A DNA stretch of 64,000 nt from Crambe crambe. Taxonomy: Eukaryota; Porifera; Demospongiae; Poecilosclerida; Crambeidae. Positions 55,601 to 64,000 of the stretch are shown here, in pieces; position 1 is the stretch's first letter; each line of letters starts with the position of its first letter. The notes under the pieces are model-generated. The model had not been told where the DNA came from and did not search any database. It saw nothing but the letters and a program-made list of their open reading frames with translations. Position numbers and translations under genes: made by a program. The stretch is taken from assembly GCA_963924555.1 (NCBI GenBank), contig OZ004583.1, forward strand, positions 2,203,501 through 2,267,500, written 5' to 3'.

Positions 55601-55776
55601 TTCCCACGGTAGTAGGTGTGTCAGGGGGACTAATGAAGCGTTTGAAGACGGGGATGAGAGTTTTGTTGGACGCAGGCATGGGACGAGTCACCATCCTAGA
55701 CAACCAGCAGGAAGACAATGCTACTGATAACCAAAACAAAATAAATGTCGATACTTTGATGGAAACTGAAGCTTGA
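49663..55776 (+). CDS. PEP-synthase / rifampicin-phosphotransferase-like enzyme, copy 2 (intact, 19 exons)
   Basis: Exons with consistent phases: 49663-49830, 50005-50215, 50323-50477, 50546-50689, ~50897-51115, 51231-51406, 51512-51706, 51776-51856, 51923-52078, 52145-52255, 52514-52550, 52656-52839, 53343-53451, 53580-53709, 54316-54539, 54595-54711, 54840-55043, 55175-55269, 55560-55776 (about 977 residues; edges may be off by one or two bases). The N-terminal ATP-grasp part shows LAGGKAHNLWELGKRL, VAVRSSGTDEDSAAHSFAG and LQTRPI; the middle shows LWDNSNIVESYSGVTSPLTF; the C-terminal PEP-utiliser swivel domain shows LLSHSAVVARELGLPTVVGV with the catalytic His at codon 55570-55572. Family knowledge: these enzymes move a phosphoryl group from ATP via His to a small acceptor; the animal substrate is unknown. 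A Ser-rich insert (exon 13) is unusual. The protein is likely cytosolic. Confidence 0.9.
52268..52485. repeat. AT-rich minisatellite in intron 10 of copy 2
   Basis: About 20 units of ATAGTATACAA with ATAGTGTACCA variants. The intron remains correctly bounded. Long open stretches reading LYTIC/LFVYY here are only the repeat. Confidence 0.9.
53780..54290. repeat. ~72-bp intronic repeats (GACAGGGTCCTACTCATTAT)
   Basis: Four to five full units with GATACATGCTATGTCATACT and CAATCATTGTATGCAACTCA, plus partial ones on both sides. Copy 1 has a shorter version (40600-40860). They fill intron 14 of the phosphotransferase gene. Confidence 0.85.
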
Positions 55777-55907
55777 AATGTTACAATCACAATATTATTT
55801 TAATTAATTGATTAGCATAATTATATTCATAATTATATTTTCCATGAACAATAATTATGTAACACAATGCTGTACAATGGCAACCATTAAGATGAGTGTT
55901 CTGAAAC

Positions 55908-55913
55908 AATAAA
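55908..55913 (+). terminator. AATAAA polyadenylation signal of the phosphotransferase gene
   Basis: ACAATAAATGTTGCATGTGT lies about 130 bp after the stop. The disabled copy has ATAAAATAAATG at the same place (about 42386-42396). Confidence 0.65.
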
Positions 55914-56127
55914 TGTTGCATGTGTTCACTGATTGCTTATAGTAAAGAGGTCATAATCATAAGAAAAATAATGTTTCATGTATTAATAACTATTATAATA
56001 TTCACAGGAAGATAAGTGAATCATGATTGACAGGTACACAGTGTTTGTATCCATACCATTGTTCCATGCCATGTGATGTGAAATAGATTGTGTATGGATT
56101 ATTATTACAATGTTTCTTATGTACTTG

Positions 56128-59100
56128 TCATACATAAGTGGCACAGTTCAAATCTATCTCGTTTTCAGGAGATGGTGATTTCAGCCTTGCATGGACCAAT
56201 CCTCCGATACTCATGGGACGACCACCAAGGAAGTGAGGGGATAGGGTTTGGTTTCTTTCACGTGGTGACACTGGCAAGTTGATCTGGTGATGATTCGGGC
56301 TCATCATGGGCATAGTGATATTACTAACTGGTGTGGTCGGCTCTTTGGGGGCCAAGTGGCTGTACTGTGTGTACTGGGAACAATCGGGATCTGTGTCTTC
56401 CGAATAAGACTCAACAGTTTTCTTTTCAATGGAATTATCACTATCTTCATAGTTATACTCATTCATGATGTTATTAGTAGGAGAGAAAGCACCACGATCC
56501 GAGGGGACGGGAGTACTGGACTCCTGTTCATCATCCCAATTATGATCATTAGCGACAGGGTTCTCAAATGCCCTCCCTTGATTGTAAGCAGAGGCAGCGG
56601 AGTGAGAACGGGATCTGCTTTTGACTGTTTCCTCAAAGGAAGGAGGGTCAATGTAAGAGGGTGCTTGGATTAGCCTGCCATCTGATCCATAGGTAAAGCC
56701 GGAGGTGTATGTGTAGTCAGTGCCTCCTCCAATCGAACTCTCTCCCTCCATCACCATGATGTCTGTCTCTGGTTTGGAACCAGTTGGAGAGGCTGAACTG
56801 AACCTACATTATTTTATAAAAATAGCAGAATTGATTACTTTCATCATTATTATGGTGATAAGATAAGTCTTTTAACAGTATAGAGTACAGCAACCTTTCC
56901 CTGAAACTCCCTCCCCCTCCCCCAGCTATTATTGACTGAAAAGCCCCTCTGATTAAGACACTATTGTTAATACGAACACCCCTCTGATTAGGACACCATT
57001 GTATGGGGACACCTTTGATTAGGACACCATTGTACTGAAGATTAATAGGGACACCCTTCTGATTAGGATACCAGTGTACTGAAGATTAATAGGGACACCC
57101 CCTCCGATTATGATACTATTGTACTGAAAATTAATAAGAGGACACCCAACACCATTGTACTGAAGATTAATAGGGACATCCCTCTGATTAGGATACCATT
57201 GTACTGAAGATTAATAGGGACACTATTGTACTGCAAGTGTGTAGCATGCATCTATACATTTGCATTCATTATTATTTGAACTATTGTAACCATCACACGA
57301 CTCAGTACACCATGACTATAGTTAAGTTCATGAATAAAGAACTATTTAGGGGGAGTGGGGTTTCTCCTCCCCCATGGCTCAGATACCCACCCACTTTCTC
57401 CCCTGAGAGTAAGGATATTCATTGCTAATGAGGCAGATCAAGTTACTACATACATAATGACCTTATAGAGTTACCACATCACATCCTATTCAAATTGACA
57501 CATAGAGGGGAAATTCATTTGTTATTGGGTGTATCAGCTGTAAACCAACTCCACATTGGCACTGACTCTTTTCTGCTTAACTACGTAAACATTAGTACTG
57601 TATTTTGGCCCACTCGATCTTTGGTCATAATATTGATATGATATGCTTTGCACATTTATAGTAGCATTGGTTCATTAATACCACAGGTGTACATGAGCCC
57701 AAGAACTTCCCCTACTTTCATGTAGGTGGGTTGGTTAGTATGTTCATTGGATCATTGTTATTGACACATGCCAAGTGTTAACTTACGCTCTATTGTGCCT
57801 GCTCCTGTAGCTGGTCATGGCATCTTCAGTGAGGTTAGTGTCCGTGGCTTCAGTGCCCACAACTGCCATGCCTTTCCCAAAGTACGCAGAGTTACGAACT
57901 ACAATCATAGGAATGAACATAGACAAGTCACCAACAACTAGTATGGCATTGGTCGTTAAAAATATCCCTACATGTAGGGAAATGTAAAGGATTGCGGTGA
58001 GCGAAGGTTTACCATATCCCATTGGATGGAACCAGAAGAATGTGTGAAATAAATATAACCAGTAGCACCCCTCATTCGACTCCATAGATGGCTTGCTTCA
58101 AGGGGGAAAATTTTGGGAATTTTTTCAAGCATAAAATTTCCCCATTAAACCATTGGTATTATTATGATTATTATCTCATGTACTTACCATGATATCTGCC
58201 AGCAGTTTTATTTTTCCCCCTGCGTGTTTTGCGTACGATGAAGATGCTGACCATTACCACACACACTAGTAGGACTAACACAATCACAACCATCAGAATA
58301 ATGAAGCCAATCGATTCTGAAAATATCACATTTGGTTCAATCAAAATCCCAGAAACTGATGTCACAGCCTCTGAAGTCGAAGAGAAGGGACCTCTTCCAG
58401 CTGATGTTTCAGCTGCAACTTTAATCAGAAATCTACAGCAAAAAAGAAGTGATTTTATTGCTAATATAGTTATGTAATAGGTAGCATCAAAACTAGATGA
58501 CAGGGGGTTCCTTATCATACTCTAAAATTAATTACTTTTGTAACTTGGGCAAGTTGGAAATGATGATGAAAGTGTTTCCACTGTTGGTAGACACAGTGTC
58601 GAACATGTTTTGAGGATTACTTGCAAGCCGGTACATAACGACATAGTTAATGATCATCCCTCTTGGAACAGATGGAGCCTGGATAGTGAAAATATCATAG
58701 AAGAAAGTAATCTATCAATCCAACTACTATCTTGGTTAATAGTATGTGGTAAGTTTATTATAGCAGTATTGGAGCAAGATATAATCATATAATTACATTC
58801 CAAGTGATGTTAAGAGATGTATCAGTAGGGGCACTCCCTCCCACGTTCGTTGGAGAATTTGGAATGCCAGTTCCAGTTCTGACACGCCCAGGCTCGCTCA
58901 GTGCCTGCCTCCCATCAGTATAGATGGCAACTACACGAACGCTGTAATAAGCGAATGCCATTAGGTCTTGGTTACTGATTTCAAGTGAAGTGACGGCATT
59001 GATTGAGCTACTGCTCAGACGTGTCCAGGAAGAAGGCAAGAGTTCTACTTCTATGGCATAGTTACTGAGCATGGACTGAGTTCCCATGAAGATCCATTGG

Positions 59101-60240
59101 ATGCGGATGGAAGAGGGGGAGGAGCTATTTAGAGCAGTAATGACAGGGGCAACAGGAAGTTCTGCAGAGAGTGATATAGCATGCAATAATGTGAATAGGC
59201 AGACTATGTGTGTATGCATTAGATAATCTGGAGAGCTTATTTATTTGATCCTTACAATAATTATTTTGTGCTCACCTGTAACTCTCATGTTAGTACTGGT
59301 ACTTCTCACAGTAGGTGCTCTGAGACCACCCTCTGAAGTGGTCTCCACCACACACTGGTACACTCCGCTATCATTGTGTCCGACTCTATCTATTGTTAAA
59401 TTTCCTGAGGTGTTTCGATTGGTGAATCAGATGTGCTCGTTGTCAAGGACCAGTGGACTGCCATCTTTAGTCCAGGAGTAAGTAATGCTTGCTCCTGCAT
59501 GGTGAGTAGCTTCGCAAGGTAAAACGACAAGTTCAGTGTCTACTTCTCTGGTTACAACAGTTGCCACTGTAAAAAAAAAAATAGATTAAATAACATTGTT
59601 TGCGTACCATAATTCTGGGTATGATACTGTATGGAACTTTTTTACTACCTGTTCCTGTTAAGTAACTTTTCTAAGTCTTCTATTCGATAATTATTGTCCC
59701 TTTTTGTTCAACTAGGGCACCAGAGAGTTTACAATTAGAACCTTTATGCAACTAAATAAGGTAGTTGCACTTTTTAGCTTTTATGATATGCTTTATCAAC
59801 ATGCACAGCTTCTCATGAGAGTGCTTGACCACAACTAGCCAGCGTTCTTTCCCTCATGGAAATGTATGCAGCAACAAAGCTGAGTTCAATGCACTGTAAC
59901 CACTTGGTAATGAGGATGTTAAAAAAAAAATTCCTTAGGTTTTGATGTTAGAAAGTGCTAATCGTTATCTCCACCAACAGGATATCAAGTCATACTTTAT
60001 TGTTAGTTTCCTACTAAATAAACGTGGGAAAAACAGGTGAAAAAAAAACACCACTTAAGCAAACTGGCTCTCTTACTCCAGAATTTGAGTCTAGACTAAT
60101 CAAAGTGAGATTCAGATGATGAAGTCTTAACATCAGTACATGCCAGTCTCAGTAAAGTGTAGTAAACAGGTACGGGCGGTTGTCTAGGAAACAGGGACTT
60201 CCCCCAAACTATGGTTTGTATTAAAAGTATAGTAGCTAAT

Positions 60241-60308
<68 letters not shown>

Positions 60309-60694
60309 CTTGGAAAAATTCAATTTTAAGCGTAGCTAGCATAATAATGTATGAGAACAGAATAGCTATAGAAACACTGTTGAACAACGTGGAAAGTTAC
60401 CAATTGTAGTGTGTGTAGTAATTGTCTCATCAGATCCTACAGGACCACCATCCGGAAGTGAGTTCCTGACTTGACATCTGTAGCTTCCCTCTGAACTGCC
60501 TTCCACATTACGAATGAGCAGCGTACCTGGAGTACCCACATCAAAAACGCTCCCGGTCTCCAAAGGAGTGTCGGCTTTGAACAACCTATACGTTGGAGGC
60601 GGGGCCCCGAGACCAGAGCAACCCATATGGAGAAAGGCATACCTCTAAAGGCAAGCTGAGAGGAAGGGAGCTGACGAGTGATAGAAGCGGATGG
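56128..60694 (-). CDS. Ig / fibronectin-III single-pass receptor-like gene, copy C (N-terminal lesions)
   Basis: Exons on the minus strand with matching phases: Ig1 60694-60401, Ig2 59566-59276, FN3a 59161-58797, FN3b 58678-58536, FN3 end plus membrane 58432-58188, juxtamembrane 57898-57787, tail 56803-56128. Ig2 shows the Cys pair (LPCEATHH, DSGVYQCVV). The membrane segment is FIILMVVIVLVLLVCVVMVS followed by VRKTRRGK. The tail has Tyr-rich motifs (NEYNYEDSDNS, CSQYTQYSHL) and ends LNCATYV. Two defects: an in-frame TGA in Ig2 (59427-59429) and a one-base shift in Ig1 near 60619 (before CSGLGAPPPTYR). No signal-peptide exon was found. It is either a young pseudogene, or the Ig exons are skipped or mis-sequenced. 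Convergent with the phosphotransferase gene. Confidence 0.6.
56940..57235. repeat. Degenerate 44-bp minisatellite
   Basis: Six to seven diverged units of the array seen at 43338-44275 (CTGATTAGGA, ACCATTGTACTGAAGATTAA, TAGGGACA). It lies in the last intron of receptor copy C. 57236-57780 is intron with nothing further recognised. Confidence 0.85.
60243..60306. repeat. GA microsatellite
   Basis: An uninterrupted AG/GA run of about 64 bp in the intron between the two Ig exons. The SLSLSL open frames over it are artefacts. Confidence 0.95.
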
Positions 60695-60699
60695 CTAGA

Positions 60700-61363
60700 G
60701 GATGAAAGAAAGGGAGATGAATGGAAATAAAGCTGTTTTTCTACCGTACATATGCTGTTATAAGGGTCCTACTCATGATATGAATATCAAAGGCCTCCTA
60801 AGTATGTGGTAATTTTACAAATAGTTTTTAACCACCGAGGTCATGTCAAGTCTTAGGGGTGAAACTCTTTCTAATTGCTGTTGAAGGAGCAGTTTTCCTT
60901 TTCAGGACGTGCTATATAGACATTTGACAAGTTAGTCTTTTAAAACATTAGGAATGCCTCGGCACTAAGTGCAACCTTTTTTTGAACGCTTTACAGTGAA
61001 TATGACAGTGGTTAGAGATAAGTAAAAAGTGATAGAGATACACTGAGGGATCACCAGCTTGAAGCCGGAGTCCTACAAGGATTATTATGTTTGAAGGAAT
61101 TGCTGAATACTTGCTGCAGGTCAAATGTTGCCAAAATAATTATTTCTCTCAGCTTCTTTTTAATTCTGGCTGTGGTGAGTTAAACCCTACTATACATACG
61201 GGAATTTGAAGAGATTTTGATTCTTTGTTCATCAGCCTTTGACCCCTTCAATTATTGATACAATGAATAATAATTTCATAATTTTATTTAAAAAAATTCC
61301 TTCACATAAAATTAATGATGTTTATAACTATAATTAATAGCATGTGTGCAAAAACTGAGTGTA
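60700..61363. other. Spacer between receptor C and TRIM gene 5
   Basis: 60760-60870 resembles the interior of the 343-bp TTAA-type MITE (ATCAAAGGCCTCCTAAGTAT). 61200-61363 is the conserved TRIM 3' flank. No exon with a signal peptide for the receptor was identified. Confidence 0.45.
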
Positions 61364-63565
61364 TTAAACTATTTGGAGTCTGTTATTATTATAATCACAA
61401 ACATATAACAAACCATCCTTGTCAACATTCACTCCACCTGGACAATTAAAGTGACCTTCATCACTACCACACTGTCCAAATGAGGTCACATGCTCCCCCT
61501 TGGTGGTGTAGACTTCTATATTGTACTTGTCCCAGTTGACCACATAAACATATTCATCAGTTACACACACACCACGAGGTAAACTCAACTCTTTCCTTCC
61601 AAATGAGTGGAGGACTTCACCTCTATTACTGAGGACTTGAATGCAAGGATTCTTGTTAACAACACTGACATACAGGTTACCATGTTTATCAGAAGACATT
61701 CGATTCAATGTTCCTGTGCCTTCTTGACGAGAAACGATTTCCCTAACGTACTCCAGTTCTGTAGTGTAAACCTTGATAGTACCATGATTATTGCGTTCAG
61801 TCACCATGACTTCATCTCCAACCACAGTCACACCTTGTAATCGTCTAGACTGTTGTCCAACTTGTTTTGAAATAACTTTGGTCATGTCTTTATTTGACTT
61901 GTAGATTGTACTAGTACCATCAACAAAGTAAATGTTGTCTTCTTTGTCTACTGCTACATTCCAGGGATGTTTGAATTTGTATTCTGATCGTTTGATACTT
62001 TTTAGCTTCTTTCCCTCCTTATCTAACATCACCACATCTCCATAAAACTCGGTCACAATCATCTCTCCCTTTGAATTGAAAGCTACATCACTTGGATGAT
62101 TCAGTTCAGGGATGATCTTGACAGGTTTGCCCAGTTTACTTGGATGGATGGAGACAAACAAAGGGAAGGGACTACCAGCTACTTCCTGGCCATTCACGGT
62201 GACAGTCAGTTCACGACGTCCACGAACAGTGGGTGTGTACGAAATACGATATTCATTGCCTTCACTTCGATCAATGTTACACTTGACATTGGAATCATTC
62301 ATCAGTGACTTCAATTGGCCTGTGACAGCACACTCTCGTTTAGTGCGTTTTCCATTAGTGAGTTTAGGTGTTAGGGAGAAGTCACATTTTTTGTTGACTT
62401 CAGCAATTTTGATTCCTTCACCAACTACTGTACACTTTGTAGGATCAATGCTAAGAGAAATTATCTTTGCTTTAGTCTGACAGAGCTTCTTCAGGTCTTC
62501 ATCACAGCTCACCTCCACCCCTATGTCCACCTCCTCCACTGGATCCAGACTCCTCCCTTCCTTGCAGTGCTCTTCAATCTCTCTGTCGATGCGACTCTTG
62601 ATCTCAGCATGCATGCACATGACCTCGTCTCTCGTCGAATGCTCCACACATTGTTCAGTGTATTCGATCACACTCTGGACGACTGCACAAGAAGTGGACA
62701 GACTCTTCTCCTGGCCAGAGAGATGCTCCAACTTCTCTCTCACTTTCAATGCAGCCTCTTTCAACAGTCCTTGCCTGCGATTCTCAAGGATCTTTTGGAG
62801 TTCATCAAAAGAGCTGTTGATGTGGTTGGCCACAGAATCTCCCTGAGCCTCTATCTCGTGTTGTGTGGTTTGTATCTCCTCCACAGCATGTGATAACTCA
62901 ACTTTCACTTTCCTCAAAGGCTCCAAATATGCTACCAGCTTCTTCTTTATCTCGGGAGCACACTCTTTCACGAACTCGTAGTTGTGACCAAAATGATCTT
63001 TGACTGTGCAATCACGACAGATGAGAAGGCTGCAGTCAAAGCAGTAAATCTTCATCGGTTCGTCATGCTTTTTACATACCTGAAGTGGCGATTCTTCCGT
63101 AATGATCTCTTTAGCTCCTTCTTTAAGCTCGTCTAAAGAAGCAATCTTGTGGCCAGCAAACACTTTCAACTTATTATGCAGCTTGATACATTCTGTGCAT
63201 ATGAACTGGGTACACTGTCGACAGAAGGCTTCGGCCTTGTCCCCAGAACACATTTCACACTTGGCGTCCACCTTACCATGAGCTCGTTCCAGCTTGGAGT
63301 GTAACTCTTTCATGCGATTGAGGAAGAAAGCTGTCGGGAGCTGATCTATGTTGCCCTGGGGGAGGGTGGTGTCTTTACGACACTCGGGGCAAGAGAATGG
63401 CTTGTCGATACCAGTCCTCAGGGTCAACCTGTGGATGCACTGCTTGCAGTAGTAGTGGCAGCAAGGAAGAACCTTGGGTTCTGTGTAGTGATCGTGACAG
63501 ATGGCACACGTGATCTCCTTCTCGAGGTCTTCCACACTTTTCTCCACAACGTCCTTTTCAGCCAT
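61364..63565 (-). CDS. TRIM-NHL protein 5 (unit C)
   Basis: A single-exon frame of 733 residues from MAEKDVVEKS; upstream codons reach only a TTG. All RING and B-box ligands are present. B-box 1 is distinctive: IKLHNKLKVFAGHK replaces VKSHHRMKVFAGHK. NHL variable positions: FYG in blade 1 (PSDVA for PTDVA), HPWN and a one-residue-shorter DGTS in blade 2, SRRLQG in a blade linker, LPRG and NWDKYN later, NCPGG and DYNNNR at the end, finishing LQIV rather than LQIF. As in the others there are no introns, signal peptide or membrane segment. Confidence 0.95.
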   Translation of the reverse strand: MAEKDVVEKSVEDLEKEITCAICHDHYTEPKVLPCCHYYCKQCIHRLTLRTGIDKPFSCPECRKDTTLPQGNIDQLPTAFFLNRMKELHSKLERAHGKVDAKCEMCSGDKAEAFCRQCTQFICTECIKLHNKLKVFAGHKIASLDELKEGAKEIITEESPLQVCKKHDEPMKIYCFDCSLLICRDCTVKDHFGHNYEFVKECAPEIKKKLVAYLEPLRKVKVELSHAVEEIQTTQHEIEAQGDSVANHINSSFDELQKILENRRQGLLKEAALKVREKLEHLSGQEKSLSTSCAVVQSVIEYTEQCVEHSTRDEVMCMHAEIKSRIDREIEEHCKEGRSLDPVEEVDIGVEVSCDEDLKKLCQTKAKIISLSIDPTKCTVVGEGIKIAEVNKKCDFSLTPKLTNGKRTKRECAVTGQLKSLMNDSNVKCNIDRSEGNEYRISYTPTVRGRRELTVTVNGQEVAGSPFPLFVSIHPSKLGKPVKIIPELNHPSDVAFNSKGEMIVTEFYGDVVMLDKEGKKLKSIKRSEYKFKHPWNVAVDKEDNIYFVDGTSTIYKSNKDMTKVISKQVGQQSRRLQGVTVVGDEVMVTERNNHGTIKVYTTELEYVREIVSRQEGTGTLNRMSSDKHGNLYVSVVNKNPCIQVLSNRGEVLHSFGRKELSLPRGVCVTDEYVYVVNWDKYNIEVYTTKGEHVTSFGQCGSDEGHFNCPGGVNVDKDGLLYVCDYNNNRLQIV

Positions 63566-64000
63566 GTTGCAAGATGGTGAACTCAATACCAAACTAGAGT
63601 AAGGAAAGGTGGGACAACTCCAATGGTAGCTGCAAGAACAAAAGGGGGTTCACAAAAGGGGGCGTGGCTTAAGGGGTGGTTTACGAGATTAGGCACATTA
63701 TTTCATGGCTATTAATAGGGAGGACATGGCTGGCTGCTAATAAAGAGGACATGGCTACTAATAGAATGGACAAGAGAGTTGTTGATGAAACTGATGGAAG
63801 TGAAGTCACCACATTTACCTTAGTTTAGTCTGCACTTATCCAGCTCCTCGCGCGTAAATCTCACCCTAGCACTGAAATAAGGGCGTGTCTCGAACTATAG
63901 CAATCGCGTAGCCACCCGACCGGAAGTGACATTGAAATAATACATTTCCTTTTTCAAAGCATTTTTAATTCCGCGAATTTATCAATAATGTTAGCTACAT
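63566..64000. promoter_or_regulatory. TRIM 5 upstream region, truncated duplicate promoter
   Basis: GGTGGGACAACTCCAATGGT (about 63608) and the GCACTGAAATAAGGGCGTGT block (about 63872) match units A and B. After about 63900 the sequence is new and lacks TGACGTCA and the phosphotransferase ATG. A local GGACATGGCT / TACTAATA-type short repeat lies at 63700-63770. Confidence 0.45.

Larger units (their letters stand above)
44488..57600. repeat. Segmental duplication unit B (~13.1 kb)
   Basis: It aligns with unit A from TCACTTATTTTGAACCTTAC onward and carries the intact phosphotransferase gene. The right limit is approximate because the boundary with unit C falls within diverged receptor-intron sequence. 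Confidence 0.85.
57600..63900. repeat. Segmental duplication unit C (partial)
   Basis: It holds receptor exons 1-6, TRIM gene 5 and the first part of the divergent promoter. Homology to A and B ends at about 63900, before the CRE palindrome and phosphotransferase start, so this unit is cut or diverges there. Confidence 0.8.

Noticed and set aside
60096..60387. Serine/leucine-rich open frames
   Set aside because: Pure translation of the GA microsatellite.

Overview
The window looks like nuclear DNA of an early-branching animal, most likely a demosponge. The clues are short introns (about 50-250 bp) with GT/AG borders, animal domain combinations (RING/B-box/filamin/NHL; Ig/fibronectin-III receptor), an AT-rich background and dense small inverted-repeat transposons. 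The species is an inference; no rRNA, tRNA or mitochondrial gene was found.

The core is a cluster of TRIM-NHL genes (TRIM2/TRIM3/TRIM71-like E3 ubiquitin ligases), all reading on the minus strand. Five have full intronless reading frames of about 725-735 residues (stops near 10364, 22514, 34490, 47116 and 61364). Five more are broken or partial (about 3026-5680, 6490-7190, 9455-9800, 14841-15795 and 16815-18605). RING, B-boxes, coiled coil and filamin domain are nearly constant between copies, but the NHL beta-propeller differs at short repeated positions that should lie on one face of the propeller. This is the most interesting biological signal in the window.

From about 30.6 kb to 63.9 kb the DNA is a tandem segmental duplication with a period of about 13-14 kb (units A, B and partial C). 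Each unit holds an Ig/FN3 single-pass membrane receptor gene (minus), a TRIM-NHL gene (minus) and, head-to-head with the TRIM, a PEP-synthase / rifampicin-phosphotransferase-like gene (plus). Fates differ by gene. TRIM frames stay open in every unit. The phosphotransferase gene is intact in unit B (49663-55776, 19 exons) but has a nonsense codon and several frameshifts in unit A; unit C ends in different sequence where this gene should start. All receptor copies carry disabling changes. Older remnants of the same trio lie at 12.8-16.1 kb (phosphotransferase pieces) and 21.6-21.9 kb (receptor piece), so the trio was copied together more than twice.

The left third (1-30.6 kb) is a transposon graveyard between TRIM copies: a TIR element with a decayed Ulp1-type protease, a hAT remnant, a CXC-domain transposon protein split by another element, several foldback MITE families, and a 2.2 kb nested palindrome at 27350-29568. 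Two elements in units A and B sit in perfect TTAA duplications (piggyBac-style), and a sister unit preserves the empty site. Tandem repeats (44-bp and about 120-bp units, AT-rich intronic minisatellites, GA and ATT microsatellites) account for most length differences between units.
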